NCBI GenBank assembly: GCA_010015675.1
Contig: ML977014.1
Span: 162,800 to 226,799, forward strand
Reading direction: 5' to 3'
DNA length: 64,000 bases
Source of the DNA: Byssothecium circinans
Taxonomy: Eukaryota > Ascomycota > Dothideomycetes > Pleosporales > Massarinaceae
The notes under the pieces were generated by a model, which was not told the origin of the DNA, searched no databases, and saw nothing but the letters and a program-made list of their open reading frames with translations. Positions 36,162 to 48,095 of the stretch are shown in pieces. Both the position numbers and the translations under genes were made by a program. Positions within the stretch are counted from its first letter, which is position 1, and each line of letters opens with the position of its first letter.

Positions 36162-36961
36162 GAACGCGGCAGTACAGGAGTATTGCAACGCTTTGCCAGG
36201 TGCCGAACTATGGAAAGCTCTGCCAGCCTCTGACACATGACTGTCGCATAGTCACCCAAAAGTTTTCCTTTCTCTGTCCACACTTAATCCCTTCATTTTT
36301 CATTTGTTCAACACCATAGAATAGAAATTCGCATGTGGAGGGAGTCCGTCGAACTTGAAAGAGCGTGGGCATGGCGAATATTTGATGCTTTAGCGTTTCA
36401 GTCCCGCGAAGTAAAACAGTGAAAAAGTAGTGGGCTAAGATCTTTTCCTTTGTGCTTGACTTCATATTAGCATTCGCATTAGCAGGCATATAGGTCCTAG
36501 AGTAGCATGGTGGTGGCCGTAGGAGTTAATTGTTGAGAGCATAGCGTCGTCTTTAGCCATCTTGGTCAGTGGTCTGTTCTGTGAGCTTCAGCTGTGACTT
36601 GTTGATCGGGATAGGCCGATACCAATCTAAGAAAATTAAGTTTACAACAAAGATGGCGTGGTGTATCCGTCTCTTACCACCTACTACTCGCGACCACTTG
36701 CTTCGCTCGATGGTGCTAGTCTGAAAAAATGCCAAGCAATTTTGGCGCGCTCGGTGGTGCTTTACGGGAAGGCAGGGCGCAGTTGCCTTGCCATAAATGG
36801 GGCGGGGTGCATGCAGCCCGACAGCACCCCTCAGCTGCCCACTCTCCACTGCCTACTGCTTAAAGAAGATGATGCGCCGCGTATCCCTCTCATGAGCCTC
36901 TTTAACTGCAGCATCCTGGAGAGCGGTCCCAGCTACTTTTGTCGCAGCAATTGGCCATACC
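36162..36961. other. Intergenic region
   Basis: About 800 bases with the 3' flank of the channel gene and the promoter of the NLR-like gene. No gene or repeat recognised. Confidence 0.5.
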
Positions 36962-39900
36962 ATGGACCCGCTCAGCGTCACGGCTAGCATTATCGCCATA
37001 TTGCAACTAACGGTGAAGGTCGGTGAGCGCCTGCGTGATGCTAAGGACGCCTCAACAGAGCGCAGCCAGTTCACGACCGAAACATCGAATCTCTCGAACC
37101 TCCTTGTCACTCTGTTGTCCCGCGTTGATGAGAGCTCGAACGAACCATGGCACACAAAGGTCCGAGAGCTTGGCGGAAAAGACGGGCTCGTTTATCAATA
37201 CCGAGTTGCGTTGGAGCAGCTACACGACAAGATATCGAGTGGACACGGACTAAAGAAGACGGCGAAGGCTTTCCTGTGGAAGTACATCAAAGAGGATGCT
37301 GAAGACATCTTGATGAGGCTAGAGCGGCTAAAGTCGCTCGTGTAGATTGCGCTGCATTTGGACCACTTGTTTGTATCCTTCTAGACACGGAGAGGCAGCG
37401 TCGCTCACACCTGCAGTAAACTGTCCCAAGCGATTGAGAGCCGTATGACTTCCATGCATAACGACAACAAAGTCATCAAGGTGGGCGTCGATGCCATGCA
37501 GCAAGACCAAGACCGTCAAAGGCACCGCCTCATCATGGACTGGCTATCTTCGGCCGACTTTGCAGCTCAGCAATCCGACTTCATTGCGCGCAGACAAGAA
37601 GAAACGGGCTTATGGTTCCTCAATTCCCTCAAGTTCACGGAATGGGTCAGTGGTGCAACTCCGACGCTGTTCTGTCCCGGTATTCCTGGAGCTGGCAAGA
37701 CGATGATAGCGGCAATTGCGGTGGATCATCTTCAGAAGACCGTGCAAACCACTGACGTGGGAGTTGCGTACGTATACTGCAACTACAAAAGACAGGCGGA
37801 TCAAACTACTTCCAGTCTGCTTGCGGCGATGCTGAAGCAGCTGGTGCTGGGCCAACCATCGAAAGCGAAGCCCCTGGAGAGTCTGTACGATTATCATCAA
37901 TTTCGACAGACGAGACTGTCAGTTGAGGAAACGCTTAGTGCTTTGCAATTGGTGCTGGTGGGTTACTCGAGGGTGTACATTGTTATAGATGCTCTGGACG
38001 AATGTGTTTCTGATGATCGCCAGGAGCTTCTGAGTAAGCTCCGCAAGTTGCAAAGCAAAACGGACTTGCGTCTGATGGCCACTTCGCGAATTATTCCGGA
38101 CATCGTCGAAGAGTTCAACGGTACGTCCAAGCTAGAGGTGCGCGCAGACGACGCGGACGTGAAACGATTCGTGGCGGGCCAAATCAAATGGCTGCCAAGA
38201 TGCGTCCAACGCGATGACGATCTTCAGGAACTCGTCCAGAACAAGATTGTGGAAGCGGTAGATGGCATGTGAGTTTCTTGCGTGCCGCTTCCAAGAAGTA
38301 TCGGCTTACAAGGCTGCTAGGTTTCTTCTTGCTCGTCTACATGTGGCTTCGCTACGCGATAAGGACACGAAAAGAAAAGTAAAGTCTGCGTTGCAGAACT
38401 TTTCTAGGGGTAGTGAAGCTCTCAACGAAGCATATGACGGAGCCATTGAGAGAATAGAGGGTCAGCTACCTGGGAAGACGGCGCGAGCAAAGAGTGTTTT
38501 ATCCTGGATCTCGTATGCACAAAGACCACTAAGTACTGGAGAACTATGCCATGCCTTGGCAGTCGAGCTAGACGATGAGGAACTATGCGAGGACAATATC
38601 CCTGATGTCGAAGACGTCGTCTCCGCCTGTGCTGGCCTTGTTACAGTGGACAAGGAGAGCAGGATCATCCGTCTCGTCCACTACACCACGGAAGACTACT
38701 TGAAGGGCATCAGGGAGAAGTGGAACCCCAGCGCTCAGTACGACATTGCGTCCACGTGTCTTACGTACCTCTGCTTCAAGACCTTTAGGAGCGGTAGCTG
38801 TGCGGACTCCGAGTTCAAAAGCAGGCTTGAGCAGAACATATTCCTGGACTACTCTGCTCGGTACTGGGGAGAACATGCAGCCCCTGTTCAAGAGAAGGTA
38901 TCTGGACTAGCCATGTGTCTGCTTCAGGATGATCACTTGGTGGCTTGTGTTGTTCAGACTAGATCGACATCTAACAAACCTACATACTACGAGGGATACA
39001 GCCAGATTTTCCCAAAACAGGCGACAGGCCTACATTTAGCAGCCTCGTTAGGGCTGCTGCATCTGTCTGAGGAGCTTCTGTCTTGGATTGTGAAAGAAAA
39101 AGTGAGCCTTGCCGACTCGAAGGACAGCGACGGTCGGACGCCACTATCGTGGGCGGCAGGGGATGGGCACAAGGGGATAGTCAAGCTACTAGTTAAGCGG
39201 GAGGACGTTAAGGCAGACTCAAAGGATAACTACGGTCGGACGCCGCTGTTTTGTGCAGCGATGGGAGGGCACGAGGCGGTAGTTAAGCTACTTGTTGAGA
39301 GGGAGGACGTTAAGGCAGACTCAGAGGACAGTCTAGGTCGGACGCCGCTATTACAGGCAGCAATAGAAGGGCATAAGGCAGTAGTCAAGCTGCTAGTTAA
39401 GCGGGAGGACGTTCAGGTAGACTTGAAGGACCGCCGGCGTAGGACACCGCTGTCTTATGCGGCCAATAATGGGCACGAGGCGATGGTTAAGCTACTAGTT
39501 GAGAGGGAGGACGTTAAGGCAGACTCGAAGGACAACCAGGGTCGGACGCCACTATTATGGGCAGTAATGGAAGGGTATCAGGCAGTATTTGAGCTGCTAG
39601 TTAAGCGGGAGGACGTTAAGGTAGACTTAAAGGACCGCTGGGGTAGGACACCGCTATCTTATGCAGCAGAGGGTGGGCACGAGGTACTAGTTAAGCTACT
39701 AGTTAAGAGGGAGAACGTTAAGGTAGACTTGAAGGACTGCTGGGGTAGGACGCCGCTATCTTATGCGGCAGAGGGTGGGCACGAGGCGATAGTTAAACTA
39801 CTACTAGTTGAGAGGGAGAACGATGAGGCCAACTTAAAGGATAACAAGGGTAGGACGTCGCTGTCTTATGCGGCAGGGGATGGGCACGAGGCGGTAGTTA

Positions 39901-40034
39901 AGCTACTACTAGTTGAGAGGGAGAACGATGAGGCCAACTTGAAGGATAACAAGGGTAGGACGCCGCTGTTTTATGCGGCACGGGGTAGGCACGAGGAGGT
40001 GGTCAAGCTGCTAGAGTCGAGGTACACTCGTTGA
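36962..40034 (+). CDS. NACHT-ankyrin NLR-like protein with in-frame TAG (possible pseudogene)
   Basis: STAND-type NTPase resembling fungal NLR proteins, thought to sense non-self and trigger cell death in heterokaryon or interspecies encounters. Exons 36962-37368, 37417-38268 and 38321-40034 would encode 990 positions. The N-terminus MDPLSVTASIIAILQL matches the Helo-like N-terminal domain of fungal STAND proteins. The NACHT domain has Walker A GIPGAGKT and Walker B VYIVIDALDEC. Nine ankyrin repeats follow, to the stop at 40032. The flaw is a TAG at 37343-37345 (position 128), 26 bases before the first intron, where the frame is otherwise intact on both sides. Options are a null allele, a RIP-like C-to-T change of CAG, a separate downstream product starting at the ATG at 37445, or an undetected splice. 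Confidence 0.85.
39123..40019 (+). repeat. Ankyrin repeat array, nine units of 102-105 bp
   Basis: Nine tandem repeats with the consensus D-x-x-GRTPLSYAAxxGHEAVVKLLVxREDVKxDLK. Units are highly alike: the last three share long identical stretches, including the inserted leucine that makes them 105 bp. Such high internal identity suggests recent unit exchange or duplication, as seen in repeat-containing fungal NLRs. Confidence 0.92.
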
Positions 40035-41077
40035 AACACCTCTGCATCCAAACACCCTCCCGCTCGAGGATGAGTGAAAGCAGGTGCAAGCAAGAGCAGC
40101 GTCATGGACGCGGTACTAGACTGCGCAGAAGCGTCTAAGAGATTTACATTAAGGGCTCCAGTGCGGCCCTAGAACGGGGGTTGTAGGCCATTACAGGCGA
40201 CACCGATTGGTGTTTGCTAGGCGTGATCACCTGATAACGTGCTCTCTTCGCGTTTCCACTACACTTAAGAGAGTATATGGGATAACCAGCCATCTTTCTC
40301 ATGTCTATCCTTCCGTTCTATAACTCTTAATAAATGCCCCGACACCTCAAGTATTCATAGCTCTATACATAGAGATTTTGCCAAAACCACACTCTACTAC
40401 ATCCCGTCCCATCAACCTACGACAACACACCCCAATCAACACCCTTTGCACAGCAAGCAACTCGCCAACACCTACCATAGCCATAGATACTTATCGACTC
40501 CTCCACTTCTCAACTCACCTCCCCCATCTCATCCACCACCACCGCAGCTCGTCATACGATAAACCACAGCACCTGTCTTTCTCGAAATTCCAAATCACCC
40601 CCATACCTCCAATGCACCACTAAATCCATCCTCACATCCCCCTCCAAAAAAACCCAAACAACTCTAAAAATATCCCCCAAAACACGTGCATACCCTTACC
40701 CTCCCCCCTCGTGTGAATTTGTCATACAACGCAGCGCCAACCGTTTCAGTCCACCCACATGCAAAAAAAAGAAAAGCCACATGGCAAATGGGACACACAA
40801 TTAGGAACGATAATAATGCCGAACAACACAACAACACCTTCCCTGTTTCGTGTTGAGTTTGTGGCGTATGTAGTAAGCATCCTCGTCCATGGCTTCTCCC
40901 ACACCGAGGTCGAAACTGAGGGAAGTGGGAGAGGGGTGCTGTCATTGGAAATGTATCCCCCAATGAGGAAGAAGACGTCGTTGGCGTGTAATTCCTCATT
41001 TCGACGTATGCAAGAAGAGTAGGTGGTGCATTAAGCTTTGGGTAAAATAAAGTGAAGCGGAGCGAACGACATTGGCG

Positions 41078-41138
<61 letters not shown>

Positions 41139-41967
41139 GCACATGGAAGTGACAGGCGCAGACATAGTAACATTTACCACGTGGATCCCACATGACAATA
41201 ACAGGATTGCGCCCCTCTGTTTAGCTGTTGTTTTGCGTCTACCTATGCTAAGCCGTTGCACTGAACGCCCCAGTCGGGAGCTGAATGTGAAGATGAAGAT
41301 GAAGAAAAACTACATGGCACTACGCCCGACCGAAGTCGTTCACTAACACGCACGCTCATCTACTGAGCCAAACACCAAACCACCGCTTTAAAAGACGACT
41401 GGACAGAAAGTGAAAGTAGAAAGTACTGCCAATGCGCACCTAAGATACATGAACGGAGTATACTTTTAGGGATCAAAACATATCCGGCATTACCAGCCAT
41501 ATTCCCAGCCGTTTAACCCACCCCACCCCAGGGTATTCGCTCGCGGCGTTGAGCAACCAAAAAAAAAAAAGAAAAAAAGAAGAAGACGGTTTCGTTCGAG
41601 TCGAAAAGTGGTGAGCCTAGATATCCGAACTATGACTGCGGTGGGCTTATCGGACTGATCCGTGGCCAAGATTAGGCTCCCCAGCGGTCCCCATACCCTT
41701 TACCCTACGCCAGATACAGATGCCTGCCTGGCCCCCATCTCTTATGGTATGACATGACAAAGGAAAAAGAAGGCTGCGTTGAGATGCGCGCCGTCATCTG
41801 AAGTCGAGGAATGATTAGCGCGCCGTGTGACGGCTCGATCGAGGTATATGTACCAGACGCTGTGAGGCGCAGTATGTAGGGATATGCTATCGTACAAAGA
41901 ACATATCGAAGGCGTTGATGCGTCTTGGGTTTGTTCGGTATTTGTTTGGTATCGGAGCTACGAGCAA
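40035..41967. other. 1.9-kb intergenic region
   Basis: No recognisable gene. Pyrimidine- and C-rich sequence at about 40370-40660, a long AC microsatellite at 41081-41136 and an A-rich stretch near 41561-41585. It lies downstream of both the NLR-like gene and the bHLH gene, so 3' UTRs may extend into it. Confidence 0.5.
41081..41136. repeat. Dinucleotide microsatellite (AC)28
   Basis: 28 uninterrupted AC units. Likely variable in length between strains. It also produces spurious Cys-Val open frames on the minus strand. Confidence 0.97.
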
Positions 41968-43743
41968 CTATCGGTGGGGGTGCTCATAGGGCCGTGGGCC
42001 GCCAAATTCCACACCTTGCATTGCTGACGGTGTTGGGGCGGCCCACTGTGGTGGCTGTGTCGGGGTCTGCTGTTGTTGCTGCTGCTGCTGAAGTGGTGGC
42101 AGAATAGTCGAAGCCGATGCCGGGGCATTGGCGTACTGCTGTGCCAACATGCCCGTCATACTTCCGTAAACGTGAGGATTACTTGGATCGAGGCGGCGTA
42201 GGTGTTGCCATACCGCGCCGAGTTCGCTGCGGAGCAGTTCATTTTCTTCCTGAGCACGTCGGCAGTATTCCGCATCGGGCCGTAAGCGGTTATTTTCCGC
42301 ACGCATTGTCTCATGATTGCGAGCGAGGCTCTTGATATAGTCGATCGCTGCGCAAAACTTAGTAAAACACCTTGGCATTGGTTGATGGCAAGGACCCACA
42401 TTTGGTCAATATTTCCCACTTGCTGGATTTGCTGCCGGGCGAATTGGGCAGAATGTTATTCAGCTCGTCGAAAAGTGACTTCATCTCGCTTCTGCGCTTT
42501 CGCTCGGCCATCTTGTGGCTTACGCGGAGTTCGGGCGTCCGACTGTAGTTCCCGCCGCCTGCTGCTGCTGCAGCTGCAGCAGCTTGCTCCGCTGCCTGCA
42601 GGCTCGTCACGTTGCGGTGCTGCATAGAATGGTGGTGTGTCGTGGGGATGTCTAAACTCGAGTCAGTATTCCTTCCCGAAGGAACAGTTGGATAGGGAAC
42701 CGTGCCATCGTCTAGTCTCTTCTGCCCTGAGGGTAAAGAGGAATCGTGAGTGAAAATGCTACTGTTGACGGAGGCTGCAAAGCTATTCTGGCGAGATGGC
42801 ATAGAGTGCCCGACGCTAGACTCACCACTGCTGGATCCTCTCCTCTCCTCAGGCTCAGCCGGGAAAGCCCAAGCATAACCCTTGGTAGGAGCAGCAGCCA
42901 TGGGGTCAGGCATTCCGGATACGCTCCGCGGGTTGGGATTGATCACGGGTGCTCTTCGTGGTGGTTGGTTGGTACGCGGGACAGCTCGGGGACCAAGAGG
43001 CGATAGCGGAGAGGCGCCATTGGGACGCTGTTCGGCGGTGGTGATGCCCCGTTGTTGCTGAAGGTTGGATACGAGTGATACACGCGAAGCATTTTGACTG
43101 TCGTATGGGGAGCCAGGACTGATGGTTAGATGTGTCATGCCAGCATTCATGCGACTGTCCACACTGCTGCGGCGCGAATCAAAGGTAGAGCTTTGTTCAA
43201 AGCTGAGGCGATTGTCGAACCCTTGATTGAGCGAGGGCAGCGCATTAGGCTTGAAAAAGTTAGGATATACGAAGCTAAGAGAAGGGGGGTGTGTGTACCT
43301 GTTGTTGCCCGATACTTGATACATTTGACAGTCTTGACACCCCTGAAGGATATCTGGCTGAGGATGGGGTATCAGGCACCGAGTTGCGTGATGGGGAGTC
43401 TTCGTCATTGAGTATTGTTTGTATTTGTAGGCCCATGGTGTTGGAGACACCCGACGAGTCTGGAGCTTGGTCAGCACAGGATCAGTTACATAAGCGTAGA
43501 GGGATGACTGGTGGTCGAGCTGTCAGGTAGTGTGCAGATGGAGGAGACTGGTGACTGACGCTTGCTTTGAGAGATGGACCAGTTTCCCGAGTCACGGGCG
43601 TCACAGGACTCGGATTGCTGGCTAAGGCGGACGGGGCTCTGCTCAGAGGGTGAGAGGTTGCTGGTGAGGGAGGCGATGGAGGGCAGGGCCTTTTGAGACA
43701 GAGTGCCATGGGCGGGCGGGCGTTGTTGAGAAACAGAGTCCAT
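41968..43743 (-). CDS. bHLH transcription factor (GlcD gamma-like)
   Basis: Predicted fungal bHLH factor of the type annotated in Aspergillus as GlcD gamma-like. Four exons: 43743-43560, 43459-43299, 43249-42400 and 42347-41968, 524 residues. The N-terminus has a conserved TF segment SNTMGLQIQTILNDEDSPSR. The DNA-binding region, about residues 358-410, reads SHKMAERKRRSEMKSLFDEL in helix 1, an SPGSKSSKWEIL loop, and LTKSIDYIKSL in helix 2, interrupted by the last intron (42348-42399). The basic ERKRR pattern fits E-box binding. A coiled-coil-like ENNRLRPDAEYCRRAQEENE follows, and the C-terminus is Gln/Pro-rich. The first acceptor (43460) was chosen over a nearby CAAG for branch-site distance. 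Confidence 0.88.
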
Positions 43744-46700
43744 TGCGGGATCGGACAATTATCGTGGTGCGCACCACACTACTCCCCGCTGGATGCAAGA
43801 ACGAGGGCTTGGAATGGGTGATGCAGAGCACGCCAGTGAGCGGGACGAGCCAATAGCAACCAGGCTGGCACGCTTGGTGAGTGGACGTGAACCACGGATG
43901 GGCAAGGCGGTGGCAGCAGGAGGCCCACGGATGGAGAACACGGATAGCGAAAATGGGACGGTAGAGGACAACGAGAGGGACGAAGAAGAGGGCAGGAATG
44001 TGCAGGCAACGCAGAGAAGTGGAGGTTCAGGCTCACGCAGCAAGGCAGAGGCAGGCGCAGGCACAGGCGCAAGACGAGGAGGGAGTCGCGGCGCACGGGA
44101 TGCGGCTGCTGCTCGTCCCTTCTGGGAACTCACGTTGTCGCGCGGGGAAAGGGCAAAGCGCAAAGGGCAGATGCGAATGCGACTGCGATCTCTCAAGTCA
44201 AGTGAGACTTTCCACCGCCAAGAGCTCGATCTCGACGGGCGCTCTGCAGCCTCTGCTCCCGAGAGCCAGGACGTGGTTGACGATGACGAACGATGTCGGA
44301 TGCGCTGCTGTGGGCACCATGGAAACTCGCAGCATGCGGCAGCCGAAATGGACGTGGCTGCAGGCGTGAGGACTCGCGATATCCAGGTCAGACGGGGGGC
44401 GTGGGTGCGACACACAGAGGCAGCCCAGGACTCGGTGGGCGTGGCGTCGTGACAAAGTCAGGCGGCGGTGGTCGTCGTCGTCGAGCAACAGCAGCAGCGC
44501 AGTAGCGGGTGTCGCACACGCACAGCGGCGAGTCGAGAAGCAAGCGCGCGGTGAGAGGCGCTCTGGCTGCGTGCTTTGCGTGGAGGGCGAGGAGGGCGAG
44601 GACGAGGGCGAGGCTCGAGGGGTCAATTGGCGGCGTTACGTCCTGGCGCGCCCATGTCCTGGGTTTGGGTGGCAGTGGCAGTGGCAGCGGCCGCGGCAGC
44701 AGAAGATAGGCAACGTCGCAGTCTCCCTCGAGGCCTATCTAGGGCGTGCCTTGCATGGACGGGCTCGCAGCGGACCCGCGGGCACGGAAGGATACGTGCG
44801 ACGGTCGGGATGGAGTCAAGGTGCGAGCGAGCTGGAGAGGTTCGCGGAGAGCGATCCGCAAGGGCAGCGCCAGGGCCAATTAATCGAAGAGACAGTGCCC
44901 AGAACGACGCCGGACACACGTGGGAAATCGTTCAATCAGGGTTTCGTGTATCTCAGAGCCCCTAGTGGCGGCTAGCTGCACTGGATGTGTATGCCTCCCT
45001 GTCTTGGGTGCGAACAGGTAGGTGTGCACTGTGCACTGAGTACATGTACCGAGCAGGTAGTGCGCCCAGAGCGGCGATGGCTGATGGCTACAATAATGGG
45101 TAGCATCCGTCGAGTTAAATAGGAACGATAGATGGTGCTAGCGATGGGCCGTCAACTTTAGCATTAAACATTCCCATGGAGGGTGCTTTCTTGTAGCGGC
45201 CCGGCGAAGCTTACCGTACACGCCACGAGGGCCTCGGTCACCTCAAGCCGCCTCTCCGCCAAGCGCCAGCCTTCGACTCGAGACCCAGTCGCGGTCGACG
45301 GAAGCAAAGCAACTCTGTACATGACGCCGCCCTCACGTGCGCCCCCGGCTCTGTAGGCGTGTCCATGAGTGCGATAATATGCGCCATCGTCCACGGTCTG
45401 GAGACGCAACATCATGCCACCATGCCATCATGCCGCACGCTGAACCGCGGATCGTCATCACTATTGTGTCCACTGTCCAACTCTATTCAGACCCCACCAG
45501 CTGCCACATCTTCAGCGCCCAGTCGCTGATACTGTATTATGTATTATTGTTGCCTTCCCCGATCCTGACCACAGACCACAGCACACAGCCCACTGATCCC
45601 TGTCCCTGCAGGGCTCTTTGATCCCCGATCCCCGGTGCTCCTCTGATGAGAGTCCGAGACTGCAACCGGACTTTTGCCAAAACCACCACGGGACACAACC
45701 TCTCGCCCGACTCATGTGCGCTGACTTGCCGATGCCGCGGAGACACAGGACTGTACTTCCATAACCCACCGTCGTATTCATGGCAAAAGGCGGGCCCCAG
45801 CCATAACCTTCATTGGTGTCCGGGGCGCCGCTCTCGTCCCGTTTCGTGTCTCATACTGCGAGAGACCCAGGCCATCGCGAAGCGCGTGCGGTCCCATCCC
45901 CATCATTGAGAATCTATCATGTAGAAACCATGTTGCTCTGTGCGGCTGGGAGTCGTTGGAGTCTTGGAGGCGTTGCCGTAGCTGAACGCCTGCTGCAGGT
46001 GGCCCCACTTAGCTCAGCACGCAGGAGGTTACACAGCATCTCCGAAGTCACGTTAATATGACACTGCCCAGGTGCAGCGAGCCAGGTGAGGTCGCCAGGC
46101 AGACACACGAAGAATGGCATCAACCTTCCAAATGCAAGACCCCGTAGACGATAGGATGGCCAGATGCAGTTTCTTCACTTACGTTAACATGGCTCAACGC
46201 TGAGGCTCCACAGCTACCAGTCATCAGATGCCCTTCGCCTCAACGAAAGGTACCCCAGCTGCCGTAATCCTGAATGCAAGTCTAATGCTGTCTAATGCTG
46301 TCTGCAAGGACCGTAAGGACCCGATTTGAATCCAGCCGTTTGTACGGCGGCTGACGGAGGAGAGCACCACCGGAGCATTGTCGTATATCAACACCATCTA
46401 ATTTGAGTATATGCTCAGGTTCGTCGTGTTTCTCACTTTGTACCCCTTTTTGTACTTTCACCAGTCAATCTTCAGATTCACGCGTACAACCCCTCAAAAT
46501 CGCTACTACGTAGGCTCCAGCCTCACACTCTGAAGTGCAACCACATGCCGATCCGACAACCAGGTCTGCCAAAGAGGGCTTGTGTGAGGCACAACCGCAT
46601 GCCTGTGCTGCAATCGAGTGCAGCACAAGCTCCTCTTCGACCTTTTCCACTTCCACACCCCGCATCAGTGCGAGGCCCAGACTTTGAGGGGTGTGTGTAC

Positions 46701-48095
46701 TTGCCCAAGAAGGAAGAGCATGTCTCTCGATCATGGTACGGGATCTGGGGGCAGCGATCCGTCCATCTCCGCCTCCATTGTTTGCTTGTAGCTGGTCTGC
46801 GCCAAACCGCATATCTTGAAACCTTGTAGGGGAGTACAACATCGGTAGCCGGCAAGAATCTCCACCTCTTCTTAGACACAAAACTGCCGTGCCTCTCCCC
46901 CATCGACTGCCAATCCGAGTCTAGCTTTCTCTAGGGCATATCCAAGGGTCTACCTGGAACCACTGACCAGTATCCAAGCGCCCGATGTTATCTCCATTCC
47001 ACCTTCTCGATCCAGATGTCAAAGAAGCTCAACACGTTGTCGCACAACCCATCCCTGTTTCCGATCCAAGCCATCAGAGATCCTGCAGCATCGATTCAAA
47101 CAAATACTGCAAGTACAAAGGTGGTGCGTGGTACAAGACGATCATAGACACGTTCAAAAAACAGAAAACACAACGTTAATTCTCCGACTGTCGTGTACGT
47201 TCACGAACGCGTCAATTCTGCCAGCAACTCCTTTTGTGTGACTGTTGGACGATACAAGTGCAAGTGTGACAGCGGCATCCCATCTCACCCAGTCAACAGG
47301 CGGATCCTTCCACAAACTTGCGAGCGAACGGGATGGGAGGGAGACGGTGTTGTGTTGCCCGTTATGCCAATTTCTTTGAATGTCCGTTAATTCGACTCCA
47401 AGTGCGAAGTCAGCCTCGTGCGGCGTCCCATCCCGTCACCCACGTTTGGTACTTCAACCTCCTCTCACTGCTCACATTGAACTCCGCGGCAATACGGATT
47501 CGCTACAAACATCATTCGATTCGAAGTCTTCACATGCAATAACAGTCACCGTTGAGCATTCACATGTCGAATTATGTCTCGCCATACTTTCCTTTCAACC
47601 ATGATCAAGATGTCCCGAAAAGAGACATCAGCTTCTCATCATTCTTCACTATTTCGCACCTTCAAGGTCAAGGTTGGTTTTGGTTGGAGGGACCATACAC
47701 CAAAAGTCCGTGGGGGTACCGTGGTAAGCATGGCGGTAACGCGCACAACGACTTCCCATCCACACATTGCACACACGTTGGGTCAGCAACGAGGGGCAAA
47801 AAATCTTACCCATGGATAGATGAATTGTCTGCGCCTCCCCGCTATCCGGCCCGCTCTCACCAGATAAAAGTCCCCGTTTTTGGCCTTGCTGCTTTAACCA
47901 TGCACGCTACGGTGAGTTGCGATCTGGACTCATGGCTTGGAGATCTTAGGTAAGCCTGGTAAGGTGGGGTACTGGGGATCTAAGTCACGTGCACGCGCTT
48001 CAGCCTACGCGCCCCACGATCGTAATGTGGCGCCTGCTCTGCAGACTTTTGGCGGGGCAACACCAACAACCCGTCTACGGCGCATCACGACAACG
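43744..48095. other. 4.35-kb gene-poor region upstream of the bHLH gene
   Basis: Long spacer between the divergent bHLH and F-box-like genes. The part to about 45000 is GC-rich with Gly/Arg/Ala-type open frames on several overlapping strands, a pattern of composition rather than coding. A 10-bp unit (TCTAATGCTG) is duplicated at 46281-46300. It probably holds a long 5' leader or a large regulatory region for the transcription factor, possibly with noncoding RNA. No tRNA or rRNA recognised. Confidence 0.4.

Noticed and set aside
40664..41261. Cys-Val-rich minus-strand frames
   Set aside because: Produced by translating the AC microsatellite.
43793..44975. GC-rich Gly/Arg/Ala open frames upstream of the bHLH gene
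   Set aside because: Open on several overlapping frames and both strands, as expected from composition; no domain or splice partner.
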